Notes: a model not told the origin generated them from the letters alone. Counted from the first letter of the stretch, positions 16,955 to 26,898 are shown. The stretch is 64,000 nucleotides of DNA from Shewanella sp. VB17 (GCF_013248905.1 NZ_JABRVS010000001.1:930001-994000), one strand, 5' to 3'. Made by a program: numbers and translations.

Positions 16955-17305
16955 AAATGATCACTTTTTCATGTCATTTAAATAGCACTAAAGCCGTTTA
17001 ATCATTATTTTTTTTAAACCTTTATTATCATTTAGTTATGTTTATTTGTTGTCGTTTTTAACTTGATTTTCGCAGAAAAAAGAAATGAAAACTTGAATAA
17101 CTGATGCTTTCAACTAAATTCGATATGAGTTTAGATATTCATTTTTTAGTGAAGTACGACACAAAGTAAAGATGAAGTTTACATTCACTGTTATTTCTCA
17201 GTTGATGTGAATTTAATTTGCAATAGCATAGGTTGGTATGGGTTAAGAGTGTGTCTTTTATCTTGTATTCATCCTGTATGTGTTAATTTAAGGGGATTGG
17301 CATAT
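16955..17305. other. A+T-rich spacer
   Basis: About 350 bases between the oxidoreductase gene and the small hypothetical gene. I see runs of T and A but no gene or convincing regulatory element other than the ribosome binding site before 17306. Confidence 0.4.
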
Positions 17306-17755
17306 ATGTATAACACAGTGAAGACACCAATTTGGTATGGCGAATTAAGAACGGCTCGTGGTAATGCTATTGTCATTCATGACAAGCAATTCCCTGATGC
17401 ATCTGCAGGTAGGATTTATCTTTATAATACAGAAAGAGATTCGATCATCGAATATGCAGAAGAGATCGTTCAAAATAATCTCCATGATCTGGATAAGGAA
17501 TCCAAAAAGGCGGCAGAAAATACCTATGGTGCTGCATGGGATTTTGCGCGAAAAGAGTTTATGGATAAACATGATGGCTGGGTTGAGGTTAATAATACCT
17601 CGACACATAAATCTTTGGCTAATAGCGCTAAAGAGCCTCCAGTCAAAAAAAATATAGTTGAGCAAGCAGATAATACAGATACAGAGCTTGAAGATGATTA
17701 CGAGAGCCAAGATCCTGAACTTGCGAATAATTGGCCCGATGATGTAGAAGACTAA
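17306..17755 (+). CDS. Hypothetical acidic protein
   Basis: A 149-residue cytoplasmic protein of unknown function. The N-terminal half (YNTVKTPIWYGELRTARGNA, then KQFPDASAGRIYLYN) looks globular and conserved-like; the C-terminal third is charged and acidic, ending in DPELANNWPDDVED, and probably disordered. The frame opens at 17207, but the extra N-terminus is cysteine-rich and unlikely; ATG 17306 has AAGGGG 10 bases upstream. Its stop lies 9 bases from the stop of the convergent galM gene. I do not recognise a family. Confidence 0.65.
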   Translation: MYNTVKTPIWYGELRTARGNAIVIHDKQFPDASAGRIYLYNTERDSIIEYAEEIVQNNLHDLDKESKKAAENTYGAAWDFARKEFMDKHDGWVEVNNTSTHKSLANSAKEPPVKKNIVEQADNTDTELEDDYESQDPELANNWPDDVED

Positions 17756-17764
17756 TTGACGTCA

Positions 17765-18799
17765 CTAAAATGTCTCAAATTGATAGCGACTTATGTGGTG
17801 GTAGACTTGATTGGGCAGTATCCATGGATTGCATATAAGCTCAGTTTGATTCGGCCCATTGGGGATTTGTTGTGGTTCCATGCAAACAGCTTGATGCTTG
17901 TTAAGGAGCTGACCATAGCGTCCTTTTTCTCCCCCCAGAAAGTTAGCTCCATATATCTGCACGCTTGGTTGGTTAGTATACAGTATCATACTTCTCCCTG
18001 AATGAGGGGCACTTAGTGAACCAAAATGCGTGAGTTCAGTACTTTTAGCTCCAGTCAAATAACAGTGGTCAATGCCACAAGTTGTGCTAAAAGCTGGATC
18101 ATCTTGAGCGTTAGCAAACGCTTTAATTTGGCGAAAATCTAGATTAGTCCCTTTTACACTACTTACTTTAGTCGGCAAGCCCAACTCATTTAACGGCAAG
18201 TACATTTGACTTTTTATCTGGAGAAAATGGTCACGATTTGATATCGATTGGTTTGATTCTAAATTGAAGTAGCTATGTTGAGTCAAACTTATGGGGCAAG
18301 GTTTATTTGTTGCAGCGAAAATTTCCATATAGAGGTTATTTCCAGTGAGTCGATAATCCAGTTGAATATTGCACTTTCCTGGAAACCCCATATCACCATC
18401 TGGGCTGACTAAACTCAGTCTGACACCATCCGGTAGTTGGCCGATATGCCAATGTTTGCGATTAAAACCTTCACTGCCTCCATGAAGGCAGTTAGTGGCC
18501 TGATTTACATCCAGTTGATAATGTTCATTGTTAAAGCTCATTTGGCCATTCGCCACTCGATTGGCATAGCGCCCTGCGATAGCGCCTAAATGTGCATCTT
18601 GGGCTAAATAGTCCTCAGCCGAGTCACATCCTAATACCACATTACCTCGTTCTCCCTCTCTGTTTGGTGTCCAGAGCGAGCGTATGATCCCTCCTAAGCT
18701 CAACACTTCTAGTGCTATGATGCCGTTATCTATTGTCACTCGTTCAATTTGGCCTCCACGGGGGTCTTGCCAAGGTGCTAGTGGACGGAAACTTACCAT
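17765..18799 (-). CDS. galM: Aldose 1-epimerase (galactose mutarotase)
   Basis: A 344-residue GalM that interconverts alpha and beta anomers of galactose and glucose, feeding alpha-galactose to galactokinase. Family features: GRYANRVANG (about 78-87), the NxxxxLHGG segment with the catalytic histidine (NCLHGGSEGFN near 105), the second histidine in LTQHSYFNL near 175, and a late catalytic Glu in AVCMEPQQIPNGPNQ near 315. It is co-oriented with and 39 bases downstream of galK, so the two form one operon. It converges on the hypothetical gene ending at 17755. Confidence 0.93.
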   Translation of the reverse strand: MVSFRPLAPWQDPRGGQIERVTIDNGIIALEVLSLGGIIRSLWTPNREGERGNVVLGCDSAEDYLAQDAHLGAIAGRYANRVANGQMSFNNEHYQLDVNQATNCLHGGSEGFNRKHWHIGQLPDGVRLSLVSPDGDMGFPGKCNIQLDYRLTGNNLYMEIFAATNKPCPISLTQHSYFNLESNQSISNRDHFLQIKSQMYLPLNELGLPTKVSSVKGTNLDFRQIKAFANAQDDPAFSTTCGIDHCYLTGAKSTELTHFGSLSAPHSGRSMILYTNQPSVQIYGANFLGGEKGRYGQLLNKHQAVCMEPQQIPNGPNQTELICNPWILPNQVYHHISRYQFETF

Positions 18800-18838
18800 A
18801 ACAGGGCCCTTTTCTCCGTGATATTGATACCAGAGGTA

Positions 18839-20005
18839 TTAATAGAGTCGTTCATCGATTCGAGTTGCACCATCGCATGCGGAGCATAAATAGACAGTGG
18901 CTTCAAGCCCAGTTTGTTGTGTATATTGTTGTTCAATTGCTGCGACGACTGCATCGGTAAGTGCATGATCAACTAAGGCGACCACACAGCCACCAAATCC
19001 ACTTCCCGTCATTCTGACGCCACCACGTTTGCCTACAACAGTGGATATGATATTAACAAGACTATCAATTTCTGGCACTGTGATGTCAAAATCATCGCGC
19101 ATTGATGCGTGAGATTGTGCCATCAGTTTACTGAGTTTAGGGATATTTCCGGCTGCTAATGCATGAGCTGAATGTTGAGTTCGTCTATTCTCAGTCAGTA
19201 CGTGTTTTGCACGTCTGTAATAAGTATCTGACAGTGCATCTTTTGATGCGTCAAGTTGATTGAGTGTTAAGTGTCTTAAGCTGTCTAGACCAAAGTGTTT
19301 AGCGACGCTAGCACACTCATCACGTCTCAGGTTATATTCCAATTTTATTGATTCTCGTTGCACATTAGAGTTGACGATGATCAAACTTAGATTGTCTGGG
19401 ATTGGGACTAATTCACTGTCGAGATCTTCACAATCGATCAGTAATGCATGATCTTGCTGAGCTAATGCACTGATCATTTGATCCATGATGCCACTGGCAC
19501 GACCCACATATTTATTTTCACCACTCAGGGCTATTTGAGCAACGGCTAAGGGGGATAATTTGAGCTGGCTACAATCATTAATCGCAGTACCAAATGCAAT
19601 TTCTAATGCAGCAGATGAAGATAGTCCCGCATTTAAGGGAACATTGCTTACGACTGAAATATCTAGTCCTTTAGCGGGGAGGCCTGATGCGGCCATTGTC
19701 GCAGTAAAACCCTTTAGATAATTGATCACACCATCTTTTGGATCCATCTCTCCTTCGATGCCAAATAGCCATTCTTTTATGTCACCGGGATTGGTGTCAG
19801 AAATGACACGATACAAGGCGTCTTCACGGCGTTTTACTGCAATAACAGTATGAAAGTTAATGGCGGCTGGAAGCACGAAACCATCATTATAATCTGTATG
19901 TTCCCCGATCAAGTTTATCCGACCTGGTGCCAGATAGAGGGCATCTGCGGTGGTGCCAAAAGTTTGCACAAATAATTTTTTTGCGCGCTGAGTGGGGTTC
20001 GACAT
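18839..20005 (-). CDS. galK: Galactokinase
   Basis: A 388-residue GHMP-family kinase that phosphorylates alpha-D-galactose with ATP to galactose 1-phosphate. Motifs in order: galactokinase signature PGRINLIGEHTDYNDGFVLP (about 27-46), GHMP ATP loop PLNAGLSSSAALE (about 122-134), catalytic-base region GIMDQ near 171, and C-terminal RMTGSGFGGC near 333. Only galM is linked to it; galT and galE are not in this window. A 9-bp inverted repeat lies 34-61 bases upstream of the ATG and may be an operator. Confidence 0.95.
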   Translation of the reverse strand: MSNPTQRAKKLFVQTFGTTADALYLAPGRINLIGEHTDYNDGFVLPAAINFHTVIAVKRREDALYRVISDTNPGDIKEWLFGIEGEMDPKDGVINYLKGFTATMAASGLPAKGLDISVVSNVPLNAGLSSSAALEIAFGTAINDCSQLKLSPLAVAQIALSGENKYVGRASGIMDQMISALAQQDHALLIDCEDLDSELVPIPDNLSLIIVNSNVQRESIKLEYNLRRDECASVAKHFGLDSLRHLTLNQLDASKDALSDTYYRRAKHVLTENRRTQHSAHALAAGNIPKLSKLMAQSHASMRDDFDITVPEIDSLVNIISTVVGKRGGVRMTGSGFGGCVVALVDHALTDAVVAAIEQQYTQQTGLEATVYLCSACDGATRIDERLY

Positions 20006-20038
20006 GCTTTAATGCTTCTCTAAACAAATAGTGAGTTT

Positions 20039-20066
20039 GCTATATTGGTATTATTGTCAATATAGC
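20039..20066. promoter_or_regulatory. Inverted repeat upstream of galK, candidate operator
   Basis: GCTATATTG and CAATATAGC form a perfect 9-bp inverted repeat with a 10-base spacer, 34 to 61 bases upstream of the galK start codon. Its position in the promoter or leader suggests a repressor operator for the galKM unit; a leader hairpin is the alternative. Confidence 0.5.
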
Positions 20067-20237
20067 AGTGAGTATGTTGGTCGCTAATGACCGCGCTTAT
20101 CTCGAGCTTAATTTCATTTATATCAGACTTTAGTTATTCTGTAACTGAATGTTTTATCTTGCTAGCTTAATCAAGTCTTCTTTTGCTTAACTTGATATAA
20201 GTTAGCGATTATTTTTTATGATAAACAAATGAAATTG

Positions 20238-21830
20238 TTAGTTTTTAGTGTTTTCGATTTGCACATCTTTTATTGCATGATCGACAAAACCGGCACCAGC
20301 GGCTTCGTATAGATTATAAATACAATTGACTCCTGATTCTCTCAATGATTCTGCATCTTCACTGTACTGGACTATGGCACTTAACTTACCTTTGTAGTTA
20401 AGTTTCTGTAGTTGCTTTACTGCAAATAGGCTACCAATATGATGGGGCATAGCTAACAGTACGAGCTCCAGATCAGGGGCGTGACCTAATTGTTCCCAGA
20501 AGTCACTATCACAGGCATCACCCTGTACAACATTGCGTCCTTCACTTTGATGGAAATCGGTCAACTCTTGTTTATGTTCAATTCCTAAAATTTCGCCATC
20601 AAATTTTATTTTTAGTTCATCATACGCCCCACAACCGATCCGACCCATGCCTAAGATAAGAAATCTTGGGTTACCGATTGGTATGAGTCTATCTTCTGAA
20701 TGTAGCGGATTTTTTTCTAGCTTAACTAAGCGGCGCTTTAATGTTTGGTATATCCTGCTAGATGCAGCGTTTAAAGGTGCTGCTAATAGAAAACTCATGC
20801 TCAATGCAACGGCAAGGATAACCATCCATTGAGAGGGAAGCCAGCCTTTAGTTGTGGCTACAGCCGCGACGATTAATCCAAACTCACTATAGTTACCTAA
20901 GCTAAATGAGCTCATTAAAGCGGTACGAGATCTAAGTTTAAAGCGGGTTAATAGGTAAAGAAAAAAGAGTATTTTAATGGGGATAATTAGCACTAATATC
21001 GTGGCGAGTCCAACATCAGAGAAACTGGGTAACCCATTAAGCCCAACAGTTAAGAAGAAAGCCACGAGGAAGAGTTCTTTGAAGTAAAATAGTGATTTGG
21101 CAAGCTCTGAAGATTTCGGGTGTCCAGCGAATAAAATACCGATAATTAATGCGCCAAGATCCGGCTTAAGGCCAACCGTTTCAAATAGCCAAGCACCTAA
21201 GACTAAGGCCATCACCAGACCGAATAATACCAGCAGCTCACCGTGACCGACTTTGTCGAACACTCGATAGAGAAGTGGCTTTGCCAAGGGTAGAAGCAAA
21301 AGCCCACATGCCCAGACAGAAGGAATATCCCCTTTAGATATCGTCAGAAAGGCCACGGCGAAGATATCTTGCATAATCAAAATACCAATAGCAACACGGC
21401 CATAAAGTGATTGCATGTCACCTTTATCTTCAAGTACTTTAACTGCAAAAATAGTACTGGAAAAACTCAGTGCAAAAGCCAAGAGTGCTAATTGGTTTAG
21501 ATCTAGGTTAGTGAGCTGATCTAGGCCAAGCATACCTAACAATTTAAGCAGAGTGATAAAGAAAAGCATCGAGCCCATTAAGTGAAGACTTGAGCCTGCC
21601 CATACTTCAGCTTTAAATAAGCTCTTGATATCCAATTTAAGACCAATAGCAAACAGGAGTAAGGTAACACCGAGTTCAGCCAGTTGTTCCAGCAATGGTA
21701 AGCTTGAGTCGTCGATACCAAATAAAAATAGTGCAAAGCCCGCGATGAGATAGCCAATTAGCGGCGGTAAGCCAATTCGACTGACCAACATGCCACAAGC
21801 TAAAGTGATGATAAGAATGGCGGGTTCCAT
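20238..21830 (-). CDS. CPA2-family cation/proton antiporter with TrkA-N domain
   Basis: A 530-residue inner-membrane transporter of the Kef/YbaL group. The first about 380 residues form 11-13 hydrophobic segments of the Na+/H+ exchanger fold, including LPPLIGYLIAGF and SFSLGNYSEFGLI; a cytoplasmic Rossmann TrkA-N domain follows (FLILGMGRIGCGAYDEL, about 390-406), which would bind a nucleotide and gate transport. It probably exports K+ or Na+ in exchange for H+. The open frame begins four codons earlier, but the ATG at 21830 sits just behind AGGAGA, so that start is chosen. It stands alone between galK and dsbD. Confidence 0.88.
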   Translation of the reverse strand: MEPAILIITLACGMLVSRIGLPPLIGYLIAGFALFLFGIDDSSLPLLEQLAELGVTLLLFAIGLKLDIKSLFKAEVWAGSSLHLMGSMLFFITLLKLLGMLGLDQLTNLDLNQLALLAFALSFSSTIFAVKVLEDKGDMQSLYGRVAIGILIMQDIFAVAFLTISKGDIPSVWACGLLLLPLAKPLLYRVFDKVGHGELLVLFGLVMALVLGAWLFETVGLKPDLGALIIGILFAGHPKSSELAKSLFYFKELFLVAFFLTVGLNGLPSFSDVGLATILVLIIPIKILFFLYLLTRFKLRSRTALMSSFSLGNYSEFGLIVAAVATTKGWLPSQWMVILAVALSMSFLLAAPLNAASSRIYQTLKRRLVKLEKNPLHSEDRLIPIGNPRFLILGMGRIGCGAYDELKIKFDGEILGIEHKQELTDFHQSEGRNVVQGDACDSDFWEQLGHAPDLELVLLAMPHHIGSLFAVKQLQKLNYKGKLSAIVQYSEDAESLRESGVNCIYNLYEAAGAGFVDHAIKDVQIENTKN

Positions 21831-21953
21831 GGCTCTCCTCATTGTATTAAGTTTATGAATTATTAGTGTATAATATTTAAGTTAATTAAAAATAAAAATA
21901 GTCGATTAGTCTTTTAAAAATCGCTGAATAGCAATTTTAAGATAAATAAATGT

Positions 21954-21980
21954 AAAAAAAGCCTCTATTTCTGAGGCTTT
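21954..21980 (-). terminator. Terminator after dsbD
   Basis: On the minus strand AAAGCCTC pairs with GAGGCTTT and continues into a run of T (the A run at 21954-21960). It lies 20 bases past the dsbD stop codon. Confidence 0.85.
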
Positions 21981-21999
21981 TATTACATTTGAGAATGGA

Positions 22000-23805
22000 T
22001 TATTTATTCAATAAAAGATCCAAGTGTGTGGCAAAGGGATCCGGTTTCATAAAACCTGTGATTCTAAGCTCATCACGTAATTTACCAGAGGTATCAAACA
22101 TCAACAGAGTAGGTAAGCCTAAGACGTTGTAATGTTCTAATAGCTCGATATCAACCATATCGTTGTCGGTGACATCTGCTTGTAGAAATACTATTTGAGA
22201 CAGACGTTTTTGTACTTGTGGATCTTTAAAAGTAATCGCTTCAAATTCTTTACAGGCAACACACCAATCGGCGTACAGGTCTAGCATCACGGGTTTACCT
22301 TGAGCGGCGGCTGCAGCAACTTCAATGTTTAAATCAGCGAGAGATTTGATGCGTTTATGGTCATCTTGTTGCACTGGCACATTTTGGCCAGAGCTTTGTT
22401 CGCCAAATTCTGTCATGACAGCTTGAAAGCCGTAGGAGAAGCTGGCTAATAAACCTAAGGTGAGCAGTACTGCTCGAGTTGACTGTTTCCAGCTAAATTC
22501 GGTCAGCTTATTTTGGTGCATGAGGTAACCAACGAGTACAATCCCCCAAATTGACCACAAGACATCAGAGATAAAGCCTGGCCAAATTCGACTGACCATG
22601 ACCACAGATACGGCAATCAGTAGGAAGCCAAATACTGTTTTAATCACATCCATCCAACTCCCCGCTCTTGGCAGTAGCTTGCCACCAGAGGTGCCTATAA
22701 TAAGCAGAGGCACGCCCATGCCCATACTCAGTACATATAACGCTAAGAAGCCTTGTAGTAGGTCTCCGGTCTGAGCAACATAAACGAGCGCACCGGATAA
22801 GGGGGCTGTGGTACAAGGTGAGGCAACTAGACCTGAAATGATCCCCATCAAGAAGACACCAGCCGCATTGCCCCCTTTTTGATTATTGGAGAAACGGTTC
22901 ATTTTCTCCTGCCAGCTTGAAGGAAGCTTAAGTTCATAGAGGCCGAACATAGACAGACTCAAAACAAAGAAGAGTACGGCTAAAACGATGAGAACGACTG
23001 GGTGTTGCAGAGCCGCTTGATATTTCATTCCAGCTGATGCAACAACTAAGCCTAACAGGGAGTAAGTGATTGCCATGCCTTGCACATAAACCATCGACAA
23101 GCTAAAGGCTTTGGCTGTGGATAGTTTTTCACCTTGGCCGACGATAATGCCTGACAGGATAGGATACATAGGGAAAACACAAGGGGTTAAGGCTAGGCCT
23201 ATGCCTAAACCGAAGAAGATGATTAAGGTGCCGAGTAAACTACCGTTGGTTAGCTTTTGGCTTAAGCTATCTTGCTGGGTTACGGGCTGCGAAGCTGAGT
23301 CATTTTCAATGTGACTGTTTTTTGAATCCTCTTCAGGAGACACCTTTGATAAAAGTATTTGCTTTTTAGTCGGAGGGTAGCAGAGTTTTCCTTCGGCGCA
23401 GCCCATAAAGGTGACGCTGACAGTGCTTTCATCATTCGCCTCTTTCAGTGCGATTGGAATTTCGATGAAGGAGTAGTAAACCTCTTGTTCACCAAAATAT
23501 TCATCCTTGTGTTTTTTACCTGTAGGTAAGCTTATTTCATTAAGCTGAGCACCATTCGCTTCAAACTTGAGTTTATCGCGGTACATGTAGTAACCATCTG
23601 CAATAACCCAGCTTACTTTAAGTAGGTTGCCTGCTTGTTTGAACTCGAAGACAAAGGCTTCATCGACGGGCATCAAAGTCGGCTCACCTTTAAGGAAGTT
23701 GAACTGACTGTTACTAAAGACATCCTCACCGTGAGCCAAAGGCGTCAGTAACAGCATTGTACTGGTGAGGACGAATGAAAGGATTAGGGGTATTATTTTT
23801 TTCAT
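22000..23805 (-). CDS. dsbD: Thiol:disulfide interchange protein DsbD
   Basis: A 601-residue inner-membrane protein that carries electrons from cytoplasmic thioredoxin to periplasmic DsbC, DsbG and CcmG. Three modules are visible: signal peptide and periplasmic nDsbD domain with the cysteine pair in GCAEGKLCYP (about C136/C142); an eight-helix membrane domain with conserved cysteines in LTPCVFPMYP and ASPCTTAPLSG; and a C-terminal thioredoxin-like domain with DWCVACKEF (C515/C518). The frame extends 39 codons upstream, but ATG 23805 gives a proper signal peptide. The fxsA gene is divergent, and a terminator follows. Confidence 0.95.
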   Translation of the reverse strand: MKKIIPLILSFVLTSTMLLLTPLAHGEDVFSNSQFNFLKGEPTLMPVDEAFVFEFKQAGNLLKVSWVIADGYYMYRDKLKFEANGAQLNEISLPTGKKHKDEYFGEQEVYYSFIEIPIALKEANDESTVSVTFMGCAEGKLCYPPTKKQILLSKVSPEEDSKNSHIENDSASQPVTQQDSLSQKLTNGSLLGTLIIFFGLGIGLALTPCVFPMYPILSGIIVGQGEKLSTAKAFSLSMVYVQGMAITYSLLGLVVASAGMKYQAALQHPVVLIVLAVLFFVLSLSMFGLYELKLPSSWQEKMNRFSNNQKGGNAAGVFLMGIISGLVASPCTTAPLSGALVYVAQTGDLLQGFLALYVLSMGMGVPLLIIGTSGGKLLPRAGSWMDVIKTVFGFLLIAVSVVMVSRIWPGFISDVLWSIWGIVLVGYLMHQNKLTEFSWKQSTRAVLLTLGLLASFSYGFQAVMTEFGEQSSGQNVPVQQDDHKRIKSLADLNIEVAAAAAQGKPVMLDLYADWCVACKEFEAITFKDPQVQKRLSQIVFLQADVTDNDMVDIELLEHYNVLGLPTLLMFDTSGKLRDELRITGFMKPDPFATHLDLLLNK

Positions 23806-24148
23806 ATTTATCAGTTTCTTTTGTCCAATAAAAGCATCTAGGGATGATCTGTACTCAAACGATCTCAAGAGGCGGTATGATAAGCATCTTTGAGTGGCTT
23901 GGGTATGTATGTTACGGTCCAAGTTGGTAATATATTAACTGCTGTTAATTTATGTTGTGTGGCTATGCTATGCAACTTACTTTACACGTTCTTTTACTTA
24001 CTTACTGTGCGCTAGTGAATAGAGTGAGTTTTATTGTCATATTAATGAATGGGTACGATATTTCATTTGATAATAGACCCGTAAACTCCCATTTAGTTTT
24101 CATATTGAGTACAATTGATTTTTATTTGCCGTAATTTGTGAGGTTAAC
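23806..24148. other. Divergent spacer between dsbD and fxsA
   Basis: A 343-base region that must hold two divergent promoters. Short open frames inside it show no family features. No operator could be named. Confidence 0.4.
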
Positions 24149-24694
24149 GTGTTTTTGGTTTTTATTGTCATCTTTATTTTGGTTCCCGTGATCGAGTTAA
24201 ACGTGTTGATTCAGGTGGGGGATGCCTTGGGAAGCTTGACAACGGTTGGTTTGGTATTTTTAACAGCGATTGTGGGTGTTTCTTTAGTGCGTAGTCAAGG
24301 TATAAGCACCTTGATGCAAGTTCAACAGAAGCTCGCGCGCGGAGAAGCACCGGGTCAGGAAATCGTTGAGGGGATGATGTTGGCCGTTGCTGGCTTGCTG
24401 TTATTGATCCCAGGTTTTGTGACCGATACGATAGGACTATTACTTTTGACGCCAATGACTCGCATTCCTGTTGCTGGTTTTATCTATAAAAAAATGCAAG
24501 TTAAGGTCGCTGCTAATGGCGGATTTCAGGGAGGTTTTGGGCAAGGTAATCATTCACCTTTCGGTCATCCCCCGCCTAACAACAAGAGTAATAACCCTGA
24601 AGGTGGTGATACGTTTGATGGCGATTTTGAGCATAAATCCGATACTGATGAACATAGAGTTGAACATAAAAAAAATAATGATGAACAAAAATAG
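24149..24694 (+). CDS. fxsA: FxsA family membrane protein
   Basis: A 181-residue inner-membrane protein of the FxsA family, named for relieving exclusion of phage T7 by the F plasmid when overproduced. The first about 115 residues hold the family core: hydrophobic segment 1-20, a second one around LTTVGLVFLTAIVGVSLVRS (residues 28-47), the family segment GLLLLIPGFVTDTIGLLLLTP (split here as GLLLLIPGFVT and GLLLLTP), and a third helix. The C-terminal 60 residues are polar, rich in Gly, Asn, Asp and His. The start is a GTG with GTGAGG upstream. Its physiological role is unknown. Confidence 0.88.
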   Translation: MFLVFIVIFILVPVIELNVLIQVGDALGSLTTVGLVFLTAIVGVSLVRSQGISTLMQVQQKLARGEAPGQEIVEGMMLAVAGLLLLIPGFVTDTIGLLLLTPMTRIPVAGFIYKKMQVKVAANGGFQGGFGQGNHSPFGHPPPNNKSNNPEGGDTFDGDFEHKSDTDEHRVEHKKNNDEQK

Positions 24695-24739
24695 TGTTGT
24701 TATATAGGAAAACATACTTTTCATGTCAAGTGTGTTTAG

Positions 24740-26605
24740 TTATTTAAGATTGATATTTTTTGGGTTTTTCGGATAAAACCATTCTTTTTTACAATCAATA
24801 TGACTGAATTTTCGGGTGTTCTTGTATGGTAGTTTCATAAAGCCAGAAACACCTTTACCTTGTATTTTATCAACATGGTGCAATATTCTGTCGAGGCTAG
24901 CCCTAAACTCTACTTGTTTTTTTGGATTAAGAAGTCTTAAATAGCTGTGTATTTTCATGTGTTTTGGAAGAACCTCGAAGATGATGCAACCAGTGTGATG
25001 GATTTTATTTATCCAGCTTAGCTCTGTCATTATTTCATTGGGAAGCTCGAGATTTTCATCAGGATCGCGCCCATCTTCGAAATAAGAATGCAGACGAGAT
25101 TTATTTTCAAGAGAAGGGATCTTGCCAACTTCGAATGGTAGCTGTTGACTTGGCGTTATTTGGAAAGGCGTGTTTGTGTCGTCGCGCTCTAAGTGCAAGG
25201 TGTCCCGGGCGTTGAAGAAGCAAGCTTTAAACACGCCGATACGTCGGATCCCTCTGGCGAGAGTCACCATATTATTGACTGCTAAGATAAGGGCTTTTTT
25301 TTCTTCAAGGTTATATAGAGCAAGATTTGAATCGATGAATATGCCTGTTTCTCGCCAATGTATTGCAAGTCCGCCGACGATAGAGTATTGACTTATACGA
25401 CCTACTGCAGCAATAAAGCCTTTCTCGGTATCGCCCATGCCAGCCATAAAATTACGATAGTATTTTTCTAATTGCAGATCATCCATTTTGTTGATGGGAT
25501 CAGCACTGGTGTGCTCTTTTAAGAAGGACTTTCGGGAACTATATATGACAGTTTCAACATCTCGTTCTCGACTCAGGTCCCAAATAGGAATATCTTCGAC
25601 TCGTGGAGGAGTATCGAGCTCAGGAAGGTGTAATCTATGACTATGAAGCATACTTTTTAGAAAGTAATCACCCGCTATTTTTCGCTGGAGGGGATCTTCG
25701 CTGAGCATGCCATCCAATGTTCGAGCTAGCTCCATTGGTAGGCCGATACAGGTGGCTTTAATGACTTTACTACCAAAACGACTGGCTTGGCCTGATGCTA
25801 TAGCGTAAAGCGTTGCAGCAGTGCCTTGTTCATCAAACCGAGTACTGGATAACTCACCATTAAGTTGCTCTTCACCAATAAAGTAGACATCGCCCATTCT
25901 TGCATTAGTATGTTGATGATCGCTTGAGAGTAAATTCATCACATTGTCATTGACCGGATGACCTTGGGCATCACGTTGCGCAAAGACCGCCGATCCCCAG
26001 TCGATAAGTGAAAGGTGATTAGTTTGCACATCATAAACCAAGTTAGAAGGCTTTATATCCCCGTGCACCAAAGGGCGACCGTGATGTAAGTATTGTAATA
26101 TATTCGCTAACTGCCTAGCGATATTCATGACCATATAAGCGGGCAGTGCACCTCTTTTTAGGCAAAGTTGTTCGAGATCCTCTCCGGGAGCACGAGCCAT
26201 GACTAAGATCCCTTGCTTGCCACCGCGAGCAAACTTTATGGCGGGAGGAACATTAGGGTGTTTGACCTGAGAAAGCATAAAAGCTTCTTCTTCTAGTCGA
26301 TCTTGAACATGCTGAGGTAAAGTTACCCGAGAGAATTTAAACACATGATCCGCACCATGTGGATCGATACCAGAAAACACAAATCCATAAGCGCCTTTAC
26401 CGACCAAATCTAAATCGACATAGCCTAATTTAGCCAGTTGTTGCTTACATAAACGGATCCATGCTCTGTGTTTGCGAGCATCATTGGCTTTAAGTAGGTA
26501 AATTGACTGCTCTTCAGAGATATAAAAGTGTTGCAGTTGGGGTTCTGACTTAGCGGTTGTCGAATGAGAGTTTACTTGCTTCGATGGCGGTTGGGAGTTC
26601 GGCAT
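24740..26605 (-). CDS. Serine/threonine protein kinase with uncharacterised C-terminal region
   Basis: A 621-residue cytoplasmic protein. Residues about 60-330 are an eukaryotic-type kinase domain: glycine loop VGKGAYGFVFSG, a lysine in HVFKFSR, catalytic loop HGDIKPSN, and DWG in place of the usual DFG (SLIDWGSAVF). The catalytic and metal-binding aspartates are kept, so activity is plausible. Residues about 340-621 form a second region I cannot assign. No transmembrane segment or extracellular sensor is seen, unlike PknB-type kinases. It converges on fxsA with 45 bases between stops. Confidence 0.85.
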   Translation of the reverse strand: MPNSQPPSKQVNSHSTTAKSEPQLQHFYISEEQSIYLLKANDARKHRAWIRLCKQQLAKLGYVDLDLVGKGAYGFVFSGIDPHGADHVFKFSRVTLPQHVQDRLEEEAFMLSQVKHPNVPPAIKFARGGKQGILVMARAPGEDLEQLCLKRGALPAYMVMNIARQLANILQYLHHGRPLVHGDIKPSNLVYDVQTNHLSLIDWGSAVFAQRDAQGHPVNDNVMNLLSSDHQHTNARMGDVYFIGEEQLNGELSSTRFDEQGTAATLYAIASGQASRFGSKVIKATCIGLPMELARTLDGMLSEDPLQRKIAGDYFLKSMLHSHRLHLPELDTPPRVEDIPIWDLSRERDVETVIYSSRKSFLKEHTSADPINKMDDLQLEKYYRNFMAGMGDTEKGFIAAVGRISQYSIVGGLAIHWRETGIFIDSNLALYNLEEKKALILAVNNMVTLARGIRRIGVFKACFFNARDTLHLERDDTNTPFQITPSQQLPFEVGKIPSLENKSRLHSYFEDGRDPDENLELPNEIMTELSWINKIHHTGCIIFEVLPKHMKIHSYLRLLNPKKQVEFRASLDRILHHVDKIQGKGVSGFMKLPYKNTRKFSHIDCKKEWFYPKNPKNINLK

Positions 26606-26860
26606 ATTAGGTCATTACGCTCGCATTAAGGATCAGTCGTTATTAAATCAATAAGGCGAGTTTATGCCAATGTTTTTATCGTAAAATTCATAAATAGTCG
26701 ATTTGAGTCAGGCACGCTGTGTCACAAACTTGTTTGAGGAGTTTAAACGTTGACAAATTTAAAACGGGTAGCCGTTTAGCGGAAGTGGTGTGCCTGATAT
26801 TTTTGCCTTAGTACGATAGTTGGACAATGAAATCGATATGAACGAATGGCTAAATGTATC

Positions 26861-26885
26861 AAAAAATAACACTTCGGGTGTTATT
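26861..26885 (-). terminator. Terminator after the DUF2938 gene
   Basis: On the minus strand AATAACAC pairs perfectly with GTGTTATT around a 5-base loop and is followed by TTTT. It lies 14 bases past the stop codon of the DUF2938 gene. Confidence 0.85.
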
Positions 26886-26898
26886 AAATATTAAGCAC

